DNA from: a bacterium
GTDB taxonomy: Bacteria; Joyebacterota; Joyebacteria; Joyebacterales; Joyebacteraceae
Assembly (NCBI GenBank): GCA_025774245.1
Contig: JALGWI010000010.1
Coordinates: 1-54,462 of the forward strand
DNA: 54,462 nt
Direction: 5' to 3'
Shown here: piece by piece, positions 7,684 to 16,424 of the stretch
Layout: the number at the start of each line of letters is the position of its first letter
How positions within the stretch are numbered: position 1 is the stretch's first letter
Notes under the pieces: generated by a model
Database searches by the model: none
Told to the model about the DNA's origin: nothing
Seen by the model: the letters and a program-made list of their open reading frames with translations, nothing else
Program-made: the position numbers and the translations under genes

Positions 7684-8754
7684 ATGATCGACACGCGCTT
7701 CACGGGGAGGGACTTCATCACGATCCTCGACTACTCGATGGAGGAGGTCGTGGCGATCCTCGACTTCGCCGATCTGCTCAAGGAGAAGTTCAAGAGGGGC
7801 GCTCCCCACAAGTACCTCGAGGACAGAACACTCTTCATGATCTTCTACAACCAGTCGCTTCGAACGAGGAACAGCTTCGAGGCCGGGATGACGCAGCTCG
7901 GGGGACACGCCCACTTCCTCGAACCGGGCACGATCTACACACCGGCCCTCGAGGGCGACGAGGTCGCGTACTCGACCGAGCGCGTGTCGGACGTGGCGCG
8001 GGTCCTCGATCGCATGGGGCACGGCATCTCGATCAGGATGTACGGCGATCCCGTCGACTGGATCTACGGGAAGGCGAATCGGATCATCCGCGAGTTCGCG
8101 CGCTGCGCCGACATCCCCGTCATCAACATGGAGTGCGACATCTACCACCCGTGCCAGGCGATGGCCGACGTCATGACCGTGCGCGAGCACTTCGGCGGCT
8201 TCAAGGGGGTGAAGTTCGTCATGAGCTGGGCGTACAGCCCGTCGGTCCACAAGCCGCTCTCGGTTCCGCAGAGCGCGATCATCGCGGCCGCGACCGTCGG
8301 TTGTGACGTCGTCCTCGCGCACCCCGAGGGGCTCGAGCTCGACGACGAGATCGTGGCGGCGACCCGGAAGCGCTCGGAAGAGTCGGGCGGGTCGTTCGAG
8401 ATCGTGAACGACATGGAGGAAGCGTTCAAGGGCGCGCACATCGTCTACCCGAAGGCCTGGACGGCGAAGCAGTTCATCCCGCCGATCGCGGAGAAGCCGA
8501 TGCTCGAGGAGACGCAGGCGCTCTTCGACGCGAACAAGAACTGGATCTGCGACGACGCCAAGATCAAGCTCGCCGACAAGGACGTCAAGTACATGCACTG
8601 CCTCCCGTGCGACCGCGGCTACGAGGTGACGAACGAGGTCATTGACGGACCGCACTCGGTCGTCTTCGACGAGGCGGAGAACCGGCTCCACGCGCAGAAG
8701 GCGATCATGGCGCTGACGATGGACCGTGTGGGGGAGGGGAAAGATGTCGGTTGA
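7684..8754 (+). CDS. ygeW: YgeW-like knotted carbamoyltransferase
   Basis: A 356-residue carbamoyltransferase of the aspartate/ornithine family. The carbamoyl-phosphate loop is SLRTR at residues 58-62, HPCQ follows, and the second-substrate loop contains HCLP (305-308). MSWAYSPS plus KPLSVPQ closely parallels E. coli YgeW and acetylornithine carbamoyltransferase, which share a trefoil knot. The C-terminal EAENRLHAQKAIMAL segment is also of the acetylornithine type. GGAGG at 7674-7678 sets the ATG at 7684; the longer frame from 7543 is an artefact. YgeW-type enzymes occur in anaerobic purine-breakdown clusters, where they probably run in the phosphorolytic direction and give carbamoyl phosphate to carbamate kinase, encoded 1 kb downstream. 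The exact substrate cannot be read from sequence. Confidence 0.88.
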   Translation: MIDTRFTGRDFITILDYSMEEVVAILDFADLLKEKFKRGAPHKYLEDRTLFMIFYNQSLRTRNSFEAGMTQLGGHAHFLEPGTIYTPALEGDEVAYSTERVSDVARVLDRMGHGISIRMYGDPVDWIYGKANRIIREFARCADIPVINMECDIYHPCQAMADVMTVREHFGGFKGVKFVMSWAYSPSVHKPLSVPQSAIIAAATVGCDVVLAHPEGLELDDEIVAATRKRSEESGGSFEIVNDMEEAFKGAHIVYPKAWTAKQFIPPIAEKPMLEETQALFDANKNWICDDAKIKLADKDVKYMHCLPCDRGYEVTNEVIDGPHSVVFDEAENRLHAQKAIMALTMDRVGEGKDVG

Positions 8755-9748
8755 TCTCAAGGGGCGCGATCTCATCTGCACGCAGGACTGGAGCGTTCCG
8801 GAGCTCGAGGCGACGCTCGAGCTCGCCGCTCGGATGAAGCGCGAGCGCTACAGCTCCGACCACGAGCGCATCCTCAAGAGCAGGACCTTCATGATGATGT
8901 TCTACAACTCGTCGCTCAGAACGCGGCAGTCGTTCGAGGCGGCGGCGACGGAGCTCGGGGGGCACGCGCAGTTCCTGGAGCCCTCCAAACTCCGGCTTCG
9001 GACGAAGACCCAGAGCGGGGAGGTCCTCAAGGACACGGCGAACGTGATGAGCCGGTACGCGTGCGGCATCGGCATCAGGATTCTCGAAGACTCCGTCGAG
9101 GAGTACGGCGACGGCGACAGGTTCCTCCGCGACTTCGCGGAGATCGCCGACGTGCCGATCGTGAGCATGGCGCACGACAAGTTCCACCCGTGCCAGGGCC
9201 TCGCCGACGTCCAGGGCCTCCGCGAGCACATGGGCGAGACGAAGGGGAAGACGCTCCTTCAGATCTGGGGGTACTCCCCGATGGTTCGCTCGTGGAGCTC
9301 GGTGCAGGAGAGCGTCCTCATAAACTCCAGGCTCGGCGTGAACGTCCGGCTCGCGTACCCCGCGGGCTTCGAGCTCGATCCCGAGGTCATCGACGCCGTC
9401 AGGGCGAACTGCGGGGAGAGCGGCGCGACGTTCGAGATCACGCACGACCAGGAGGAGGCGTACGACGGTGTCGACGTGGTCTACTCGCGACACTGGATGC
9501 ACCCGAGCAGGTACACCGAAGGGAGGGAGGCCGACCAGCGCCTCTCCGCCGAGCACGAGGACTGGCGCGCGACATCCGAGCGAATGAGCCGGACGAACGA
9601 CGCCTACTTCATCCACCCGATGCCGATCGACCGGGAGAGCGAGGCGGACGACGACGTCTGCGACGCCGAGCGATCGATCATCTACGACGTCGCTGAGAAC
9701 CGACTCCACGCGCAGAAGGCCATCATGGCCCTCACGATGGGGACCTAG
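8744..9748 (+). CDS. Second carbamoyltransferase, divergent paralogue
   Basis: A 334-residue carbamoyltransferase overlapping the previous gene by 11 bp; a GGGAGGGG stretch precedes ATG 8744. It keeps the carbamoyl-phosphate loop SLRTR (residues 57-61), the HPCQ motif and the C-terminal ENRLHAQKAIMALTM shared with its neighbour. The second-substrate loop, however, is HPMP (291-294) instead of HCLP, which resembles the HPLP of aspartate carbamoyltransferase. An inserted charged segment around residues 255-285 (HWMHPSRYTEG onward) also differs. Tandem, coupled, diverged copies suggest two consecutive or alternative carbamoyl donors handled by one pathway. It is clearly a family member; its substrate is unknown. 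Confidence 0.87.
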   Translation: MSVDLKGRDLICTQDWSVPELEATLELAARMKRERYSSDHERILKSRTFMMMFYNSSLRTRQSFEAAATELGGHAQFLEPSKLRLRTKTQSGEVLKDTANVMSRYACGIGIRILEDSVEEYGDGDRFLRDFAEIADVPIVSMAHDKFHPCQGLADVQGLREHMGETKGKTLLQIWGYSPMVRSWSSVQESVLINSRLGVNVRLAYPAGFELDPEVIDAVRANCGESGATFEITHDQEEAYDGVDVVYSRHWMHPSRYTEGREADQRLSAEHEDWRATSERMSRTNDAYFIHPMPIDRESEADDDVCDAERSIIYDVAENRLHAQKAIMALTMGT

Positions 9749-9798
9749 CAGCGAGGCGGCTTCGCGGCGAGCGCCCGGGGCCCGACACGAGGAAACAC

Positions 9799-10737
9799 AT
9801 GAGCAGACTGGCCGTGGTCGCCATCGGAGGAAACTCCATCACGAAGGCCGGGCAGCGCGGGACGATCCCCGAGCAGTTCGCGAACGCACGGGAGACGAGC
9901 CGGCACATCGCGGGCATGATCGCGAGGGGCCACGACGTCGTCGTTACCCACGGGAACGGGCCTCAGGTCGGGAACATCCTCCTCCGGGCCGAGTTGGCGA
10001 CGACCGTGCTCCCGCCGCTCCCGCTCGACACGTGCGGCGCCGATTCGCAGGGCGGCATGGGCTACATGATCCAGCAGGTCCTGGGGGACGAGCTCAGGCT
10101 CGCGAGTGTCGACAAGGTCGCCGTCACGGTGGTCACGCAGGTCGTGGTCGACAGCGACGATCCGGCGTTCGCGAAGCCGACGAAGCCGATCGGACCGTTC
10201 TACACGCAGGAGGAGGCAGAACGGAAGGAGATGGAGGAGGGCTGGAACGTCGTCGAGGACGCGAACCGCGGCTGGCGACGCGTCGTGCCATCGCCGATGC
10301 CGAAGCGTGTCGTCGAGGCGCCCGCCATCAAGGCGTTGCTCGAGGCGGGGTGCGTGGTCATCAGCGTGGGCGGCGGCGGCATCCCGGTCGTCGAGGAGAA
10401 CGGAAGCCTCCGCGGCGTCGAGGCGGTGATCGACAAGGACCACGCGTCGAGGCTTCTCGCGAACGACATCGGCGCCGAGCTCCTTCTCATCACGACGGAC
10501 ATCGAGCAGGTCGCGCTCAACTTTGGCAGCGAGAACCCGACGTGGCTCCGCGAGCTCACCGTCGAGAGCGCGAGGCGCTACTACGACGAGGGCCACTTCG
10601 CCGCCGGCAGCATGGGACCGAAGATTCTCGCCGGCATCGCCTTCCTCGAGGGCGGCGGCGAGGAGGTCATCATCACCAACCCGGCGTCGATCGGGAGAGC
10701 GCTCGACGGCGAGACGGGGACACGCATCACGAGGTAG
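9799..10737 (+). CDS. arcC: Carbamate kinase
   Basis: A 312-residue amino-acid-kinase-fold enzyme that makes ATP from carbamoyl phosphate and ADP. Family marks are AIGGNSITKAGQRG at the N terminus, VVTHGNGPQVGNI near residue 50, GGMGYMIQQ, ISVGGGGIPVV (about residues 188-198) and VIDKDHASRLLA. Length matches ArcC/YqeA. It lies 50 bp after the two carbamoyltransferases, with AGGAAA before ATG 9799. The trio is therefore an energy-yielding unit: carbamoyl transfer to phosphate, then substrate-level phosphorylation, with ammonia and CO2 as products. No arginine deiminase gene is present, so an arginine-deiminase pathway is not indicated. Confidence 0.96.
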   Translation: MSRLAVVAIGGNSITKAGQRGTIPEQFANARETSRHIAGMIARGHDVVVTHGNGPQVGNILLRAELATTVLPPLPLDTCGADSQGGMGYMIQQVLGDELRLASVDKVAVTVVTQVVVDSDDPAFAKPTKPIGPFYTQEEAERKEMEEGWNVVEDANRGWRRVVPSPMPKRVVEAPAIKALLEAGCVVISVGGGGIPVVEENGSLRGVEAVIDKDHASRLLANDIGAELLLITTDIEQVALNFGSENPTWLRELTVESARRYYDEGHFAAGSMGPKILAGIAFLEGGGEEVIITNPASIGRALDGETGTRITR

Positions 10738-10766
10738 CCTGAAGGCAACACGACCGGAGCGAATCC

Positions 10767-12476
10767 ATGAAAGAGCTCGCGAAGATCATCAGGGCGGCGC
10801 GGGGCAAGATCCAGCCCGACCTCGTACTGAAGAACGCGCGCGTGGTGAACGTCTTCTCCGCGGAGACCTATCCCGCGGACATCGCCGTGCTGGGAGAGAG
10901 GATCGTCGGAATCGGGGAGTACACGGGCAAGAAGGAGATCGACCTCGAGCGCGCGTTCGTGCTTCCCGGGCTGATCGACGGCCACATGCACATCGAGAGT
11001 GCGATGGTGAAGGTGCAGGAATTCGCGCGTTCGGTCGTGCCGCGAGGGACCACGTCGGTCGTCTGCGACCCCCACGAGATCGCGAACGTCCACGGCCTCG
11101 AGGGGATCCACTACATCCTGAACTCGAGCAAGTACAGCCCCGTGAACATCTACGTCATGCTCAGCTCGTGCGTGCCCGCGACGGAGTTCGAGACGAGCGG
11201 CGCGAACCTGAGGGGCTTCGATCTCTACCCGCTCCTCAGGGAGAAGTGGGTTCTCGGTCTGGGTGAGATGATGAACTACCCGGGCGTCCTCAATGAGGAC
11301 GAGGGGCTCCTGGACAAGATCTCCATGACGCACGACAAGCGCATCGACGGGCACGCGCCGGGGCTCTCCGGGAAGGACCTCAACGCCTACGTCGCGGCGG
11401 GCGTGACCTCGGACCACGAGAGCACGTCGATAGACGAGGTGATCGAGAAACTCCGGCTCGGCATGTACATCATGATCCGTGAGGGATCGGTCACGAAGAA
11501 CCTCCGCGACCTCCTTCCGGCGGTGACTACCGAGAACCTCTCCCGCTGCTTCTTCGTCACCGACGACCGGCACCCGAAGGATCTCCTCGAGAAGGGGCAC
11601 ATCGATCACATGGTCAAGATGGCGATCAAGGAGGGACTCGATCCCGTCTCCGCGATTCGCCTCGCCACGATCAACACGGCGCAGTACTTCGGGCTCAAGG
11701 ATCTCGGCGCGATCGCCCCGGGGTACCGGGCCGACCTCGTCATGGTCGACAGTCTCAAGCGGTTCAACGTCAAGATGGTCATGAAGAGCGGGCGCGTCGT
11801 CGCCCGCGACGGCGAGATGGTCGTCCCGCGACCGAAGACGCCGGAGATCACGCTCAGAAGCTCGATCAACATCAAGTGGCTCGCCCCGGAGGACTTCGAC
11901 ATCAGGGCCGACGGCGAGCGTGTGAAGGTGATCGATCTCGTGCCGGGACAGATCGTCACGCGCGCGAAGGTCGAACGGGCGAAGATCGAGAACGGGGTCG
12001 TCGTCGCCGACACCGAACGCGACCTGCTTCCGATTGCCGTCGTCGAGCGCCACCTCGCGAGCGACAACATCGGCCACGCGATCGTGAGAGGGTTCGGGCT
12101 CAGGAAGGGCGCGATCGCGAGCTCGATCGCCCACGACTCGCACAACATCGTGGTCGTGGGAACCTCGAGCGAGGACATGATGGCCGCCGTCGTCGAGATC
12201 TCGAAGATGCGGGGCGGGCTGTCCGTCGTGAGGGACGGACAGCTCCTGGCCGGCCTCCCGCTTCCGATCGCCGGGCTCATGTCGGAGCTGACCCTCGCCG
12301 AGGTAGTGGCGGGTCTCGACAAGGTTCGGAAGGCGGCCCGCCGGCTCGGGTCGGGGCTCGACGATCCGTTCATGGCGATGTCGTTCCTGTCGCTCCCGGT
12401 CATCCCGGAGCTCAAGGTCACCGACAGGGGGCTCTTCGACGTGGAACGCTTCGAGCTGACGAGCCTGTTCGCCTAG
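10767..12476 (+). CDS. ade: Adenine deaminase
   Basis: A 569-residue amidohydrolase that converts adenine to hypoxanthine and ammonia, feeding a purine hydroxylase. It has the amidohydrolase metal motif in GLIDGHMHIESAM (about residues 70-82), VCDPHEIANVHG, DGHAPGLSGKDLNAY, the ATINTAQYFGL and GAIAPGYRADLV segments, and the Ade-specific C-terminal domain with HDSHNIVVVG and LPLPIAGLMS. Length is normal for bacterial Ade (560-600). It follows carbamate kinase by 29 bp. Its position between carbamoyl metabolism and a nucleoside importer is the strongest single argument that the region degrades purines. Confidence 0.96.
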   Translation: MKELAKIIRAARGKIQPDLVLKNARVVNVFSAETYPADIAVLGERIVGIGEYTGKKEIDLERAFVLPGLIDGHMHIESAMVKVQEFARSVVPRGTTSVVCDPHEIANVHGLEGIHYILNSSKYSPVNIYVMLSSCVPATEFETSGANLRGFDLYPLLREKWVLGLGEMMNYPGVLNEDEGLLDKISMTHDKRIDGHAPGLSGKDLNAYVAAGVTSDHESTSIDEVIEKLRLGMYIMIREGSVTKNLRDLLPAVTTENLSRCFFVTDDRHPKDLLEKGHIDHMVKMAIKEGLDPVSAIRLATINTAQYFGLKDLGAIAPGYRADLVMVDSLKRFNVKMVMKSGRVVARDGEMVVPRPKTPEITLRSSINIKWLAPEDFDIRADGERVKVIDLVPGQIVTRAKVERAKIENGVVVADTERDLLPIAVVERHLASDNIGHAIVRGFGLRKGAIASSIAHDSHNIVVVGTSSEDMMAAVVEISKMRGGLSVVRDGQLLAGLPLPIAGLMSELTLAEVVAGLDKVRKAARRLGSGLDDPFMAMSFLSLPVIPELKVTDRGLFDVERFELTSLFA

Positions 12477-12500
12477 CTCCTTCTCTCCCAGGGACACCAC

Positions 12501-13751
12501 GTGCACCGACGAGCCTACATCGTTCTCTTCATCGCCGTGTTGGCTTCTACCATGGGGATCGGGTTCATCGGCCCCCTCTTGCCGCTCTACGGCCGCGATC
12601 TCGGGGCCGCCGGGCTCCAGATCGGCATGATCTTCTCGGGCTTCTCGATGGCGCGCCTCGTGCTGACGCCCTTCATCGGGAGGCTCTCCGACAAACGGGG
12701 GCGGAAGATCTTCCTCGCCCTCGGCCTCGCGATCGTGTCGCTCTTCTCGCTCGCGTACCTGAGGGTCGAGACCGCCGGCCAGCTCATTCTCGTCCGCGTG
12801 CTGCACGGCGCGGCGGCGGGGCTCGTCATCCCGATCGCGCAGGCGTACATCGGCGAAATCTCGCCGAAGGGAAGAGAGGGGTCGTACATGGGGACCTTCA
12901 CGGTCTCCCTCTTCCTCGCCTTCGGCATCGGCCCCCTCCTGGGCGGCCCGCTCGCCGACCGGTTCGGAATGAGCGCTCCCTTCATCGTCATGGGGTCGCT
13001 CTCCGCGACGGCGTTCCTGCTGGTCCTCCTCTTTCTTCCGGAGCTCGGGATCCACAAGGAGAGGTGGAAGAAGCGGGTGCCCGTGGGCGTCCTCCTCGCC
13101 GAGCCGGTCGTCATCGCGCTCCTGATCTTCCGCTCCCTCGTCTCGTTCGGCAGAGGCATCGTCATCCCGTTCCTCCCTTTCGTCGCGGAATCGCGAGGGG
13201 CTTCGCTCTCCATGATCGGTGTGCTCATCGCGACGAACATCCTCCTCGCGGGGCTTCTGCAGATCCCGTTCGGGCGGCTGGCCGACCGCGTGTCGAAACC
13301 GCTTCTCATGGGACTCGGGATCGTCGCGAGCGCGGCCGTGATCTTCGCGATCCCGTACTGCACGACGATCGGTTCGCTCTTCATCCTCCAGGCGGCCACC
13401 GGCGTCGCGGGAGCGCTCGGCTTCCCGGCGGGGCTCGCGATGGCGACGCAGTGCGGCCGGCGGTTCAACGGCATGGGCACCATGATGGCGATCTACAACA
13501 CCGGCATGAGCATCGGTCTGATCCTCGGACCGCTCGGCGGCGGTCTCGTGGAAGGGATGTTCGGGCTTGACAACGTCTTCAGGGGTGGTTCTCTTGTGGT
13601 CGCGGCGGGTTTCGTCGCGTTCGTGGTCGTGATGAGACGTGCGAGGGTCACCGGATCGCTGGCCCTCCTCGAGGAGCCGGCCGACGACGACCCCGAGCCG
13701 GAACCGATCGATCGGACTCCCGCGGAGCTCGCGGGGAGACCCGCTTCGTAG
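12501..13751 (+). CDS. Major facilitator superfamily transporter
   Basis: A 416-residue polytopic inner-membrane protein with about 12 hydrophobic segments. The MFS signature between helices 2 and 3 is GRLSDKRGRKIFL (about residues 57-69), with a matching motif GRLADRVSKPLLM in the second half, and a typical PLLGGPLADRFG motif after helix 5. It begins with GTG 12501, 24 bp after adenine deaminase. Sequence resembles the TetA/multidrug-type proton-coupled antiporters, but the location suggests movement of a purine or its product. The cargo cannot be determined. The C terminus is a short acidic/proline cytoplasmic tail. Confidence 0.88.
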   Translation: MHRRAYIVLFIAVLASTMGIGFIGPLLPLYGRDLGAAGLQIGMIFSGFSMARLVLTPFIGRLSDKRGRKIFLALGLAIVSLFSLAYLRVETAGQLILVRVLHGAAAGLVIPIAQAYIGEISPKGREGSYMGTFTVSLFLAFGIGPLLGGPLADRFGMSAPFIVMGSLSATAFLLVLLFLPELGIHKERWKKRVPVGVLLAEPVVIALLIFRSLVSFGRGIVIPFLPFVAESRGASLSMIGVLIATNILLAGLLQIPFGRLADRVSKPLLMGLGIVASAAVIFAIPYCTTIGSLFILQAATGVAGALGFPAGLAMATQCGRRFNGMGTMMAIYNTGMSIGLILGPLGGGLVEGMFGLDNVFRGGSLVVAAGFVAFVVVMRRARVTGSLALLEEPADDDPEPEPIDRTPAELAGRPAS

Positions 13752-13783
13752 CTCGTCCGCCTCGCTGCGAAAGGAGATTCGAC

Positions 13784-14794
13784 ATGAGAACGGCATTCGC
13801 GATACTGATGATCGCCCTCGCCTTCTGGCTCGTGGGCGGGTGCAACACCGGCGACGACGCCACCGAGGTGGACGCCTTCCGGGTCGGGATGGTGTTCGAC
13901 GTGGGCGGGAAGGGCGACAAGTCGTTCAACGACTCCGCGTACCGGGGCCTCCTCCGAGCGGCCGACGACTTCGAGGTCGAGCACACCGAGTTCGAGCCGG
14001 GACAGGACGCCGATCGCGAGACCGGCCTCCGCAAGCTGGCCCAGGCCGGCTACGACGTCATCATCGGCGTGGGCTTCCTGTTCAGCGAGGCGATGAGAAA
14101 CGTTGCCGTCGACTACCCGGATGTGAACTTCGCGTGCGTCGACTTCGACGTGAGGCCGGGCGAGACGCTCCCGCCCAACTTGGCGGGCCTCAGGTTCCGC
14201 GAGGAGGAAGGGTCGTTTCTCGTCGGCGTGCTCGCGGCGATGTACAGCAAGACCGGTCGGCTCGGTTTCGTCGGCGGCATGGACATCCCTCTCATCCACA
14301 AGTTCGAGGCGGGCTACGTCGCGGGCGCCCGCTACGTCGATCCCGGCATCTCGACGACGGTGGCCTACGCGGGCACGACGCCCCAGGCGTTCGCCGACCC
14401 CGCACGGGGGAAGGAACTCGCGCTCCTGCAGTTCGGCCGCGGCGTGGACGTGATCTACCACGCCTCGGGCAGCACGGGGAACGGCGTCATCGAGGCGGCC
14501 AAGGAGGTCGGGAAGACTGCGATCGGCGTCGACTCGAACCAGAACTACATGGCGCCCGGCAACGTTCTCACGAGCATGGTCAAGAAGGTCGACAACGCCG
14601 TCTACATGACGGTCCAGGCCGCGCTCGAGGGGACGTTCGAGGGGGGGCTGAGGGAGTTCGGCCTCGAGGACGAAGGCATCGGGTACGCCGTCGACCAGTA
14701 CAACGAGGACCTCATCACGGACGAGATGCTCGCGAAGGTCGAGGAAGCGAAGGCCGCGATCGTGGCCGGCGAGATCGTCGTCCCGAAGCGATAG
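13784..14794 (+). CDS. bmpA: BMP/PnrA-family nucleoside-binding lipoprotein
   Basis: A 336-residue periplasmic binding lipoprotein of the basic-membrane-protein/PnrA family, which binds purine nucleosides in characterised members. A lipoprotein signal is clear: a short hydrophobic stretch ending in LVGGC, with Cys20 as the lipidated residue. The mature protein starts with the family pattern VGMVFDVGGKGDKSFNDSAYRGL and continues with GVGFLFSEAM, FREEEGSFLVG, GFVGGMDIPLIHKFEAGY and VIYHASGSTGNGV. GAAAGGAG lies before ATG 13784. It is followed directly by the ATPase and two permeases of the same importer type, as in bmpA-nupABC of Gram-positive bacteria. Confidence 0.94.
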   Translation: MRTAFAILMIALAFWLVGGCNTGDDATEVDAFRVGMVFDVGGKGDKSFNDSAYRGLLRAADDFEVEHTEFEPGQDADRETGLRKLAQAGYDVIIGVGFLFSEAMRNVAVDYPDVNFACVDFDVRPGETLPPNLAGLRFREEEGSFLVGVLAAMYSKTGRLGFVGGMDIPLIHKFEAGYVAGARYVDPGISTTVAYAGTTPQAFADPARGKELALLQFGRGVDVIYHASGSTGNGVIEAAKEVGKTAIGVDSNQNYMAPGNVLTSMVKKVDNAVYMTVQAALEGTFEGGLREFGLEDEGIGYAVDQYNEDLITDEMLAKVEEAKAAIVAGEIVVPKR

Positions 14795-14819
14795 GGCGGA
14801 TACCCGGAGGGGGCGAGCG

Positions 14820-16424
14820 ATGGCGGGTGGGCCCGCGATCGAGATGCGCGGCATCACGAAGCGCTACCCGCGCGTCGTGGCGAACGATCGCGTCGATCTC
14901 GAGGTCGCGGACGGCGAGATCCACGCCATCGTCGGGGAGAACGGCGCCGGCAAGTCGACGCTCATGAAGGTCCTCTACGGGCTCACGCCTGCGGACGCAG
15001 GCGTGATCAGACTCAAAGGGAAGAAGCTCGAGAAGCACCGGCCGGCGGACGCCATCCGGGCCGGACTCGGCATGGTGCACCAGCACTTCATGCTCGTCGA
15101 CACGCTGACGGTCGCCGAGAACGTGATCCTGGGCGAGGAGCCGAGGAGGAACGGCGTCCTCATCGACGCAGCGGCGGCGCGCGAGCGCGTCGAGTCCCTC
15201 TCCGCCGAGTACGGGTTCGAGCTCGACCCCGCCGAGTACATCGAGAACCTGTCGGTCGGCCTCGAACAGCGGGTCGAGATCGTCAAGGTGCTCTATCGCG
15301 GCGCCGACGTTCTCATCCTCGACGAGCCGACCGGTGTCCTCACGCCGCAGGAGGTGAAGGAGCTCTTCGTCATCCTGCGGGCGCTCCGCAACAGCGGGCG
15401 GACGATCGTCTTCATCACACACAAGCTCGACGAGGTCATCGAGCTCGCCGACCGCGTCACCGTCATGCGGGACGGGCGCGTGGCCGGCGTCGTCGAGGCA
15501 TCGGCGACCACTAAGGAGGAGCTCGCGAGGATGATGGTCGGGCGGGACGTTCTCCTTCGCGTGTCGAAGGACGTCGCTGCGCCCGGCCCGACCGTTCTCG
15601 AGGTCGCAGGTCTTACGGCGGTCGGGAGGAAAGGGAGGGAGGTCCTCTCGGGGATCGACTTCGAGATCCGGGCGGGCGAGGTCCTGGGGATCGCGGGCGT
15701 CCAGGGGAACGGCCAGACTGAGCTCGTCGAGGTGATCACCGGCCTTCGGAAGGCCGCGGGCGGCCGCGTCTTCCTGAACGCGACCGACATCACCAACAGG
15801 TCTCCCCGGCAGATCAGGGACCTGGGCGTCGCGCACGTTCCGGAGGACCGCCAGGCCCGGGGGCTCGTCCTCGGGTTCACGATCGCCGAGAACATCGCGC
15901 TCGGTCGCCATCACCGGGAACCGTACTCCCGACACGGCCACCTCCGGCTCGACGCCATGCGGGAGCACGCCGCCGAGCTCATCGACGAGAACGACCTCAA
16001 GCCCCGCGACCCCGACGCGGAGGCGAGGCACCTCTCCGGCGGGAACCAGCAGAAGCTCATCGTGGCGCGCGAGTTCGACTGCGAGCCTTCGCTCCTCGTC
16101 GCGTCGCAGCCGACGCGGGGTGTCGACATCGGCGCCATCGAGTTCGTCCACCAGAGCCTCCTCGGCATGAGGGACGCTGGCGCGGCGGTGCTCCTGGTGT
16201 CGGCGGAGCTATCGGAGATAATGACGCTCGCGGATCGCATCATCGTGATGTACGGCGGACGCATCGTCGCGGCGTTCGACGGGGGCTCCGTCTCCGAGGA
16301 GGAGCTCGGCGTCTTCATGACCGGCGCAGGTGGTGGGGGAGGCGCGGGGGCCGGGGAAGGCGCGGGTGAGGCCGGGCGCGCGGGAACGCCGGACGGCACG
16401 GGGGCGCCGGAGGCCATGCACTGA
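14820..16424 (+). CDS. nupA: Nucleoside ABC importer ATPase (two nucleotide-binding domains)
   Basis: A 534-residue tandem ABC ATPase energising the nucleoside importer. The first domain has an intact Walker A, GENGAGKST (about residues 39-47), the HQHFMLVDTLTVAENVILG stretch, a signature region ENLSVGLEQRVEI and Walker B VLILDEPTGVLTP. The second domain has the degenerate Walker A GVQGNGQTE, usual in RbsA/NupA-type proteins, LSGGNQQKLIVAREF and an altered Walker B (LLVASQPTRGVD). The last ~35 residues after VFMTG are an unusual Gly/Ala/Glu-rich tail without family similarity. The stop overlaps the next start (TGATG). Gene order matches bmpA-nupA-nupB-nupC except for the murJ insertion. Confidence 0.94.
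   Translation: MAGGPAIEMRGITKRYPRVVANDRVDLEVADGEIHAIVGENGAGKSTLMKVLYGLTPADAGVIRLKGKKLEKHRPADAIRAGLGMVHQHFMLVDTLTVAENVILGEEPRRNGVLIDAAAARERVESLSAEYGFELDPAEYIENLSVGLEQRVEIVKVLYRGADVLILDEPTGVLTPQEVKELFVILRALRNSGRTIVFITHKLDEVIELADRVTVMRDGRVAGVVEASATTKEELARMMVGRDVLLRVSKDVAAPGPTVLEVAGLTAVGRKGREVLSGIDFEIRAGEVLGIAGVQGNGQTELVEVITGLRKAAGGRVFLNATDITNRSPRQIRDLGVAHVPEDRQARGLVLGFTIAENIALGRHHREPYSRHGHLRLDAMREHAAELIDENDLKPRDPDAEARHLSGGNQQKLIVAREFDCEPSLLVASQPTRGVDIGAIEFVHQSLLGMRDAGAAVLLVSAELSEIMTLADRIIVMYGGRIVAAFDGGSVSEEELGVFMTGAGGGGGAGAGEGAGEAGRAGTPDGTGAPEAMH

Noticed and set aside
10581-13796. A 1071-codon open frame on the minus strand
   Set aside because: Antisense to adenine deaminase and the MFS gene, with the same charged low-complexity composition; both sense genes are complete and have clear family motifs.
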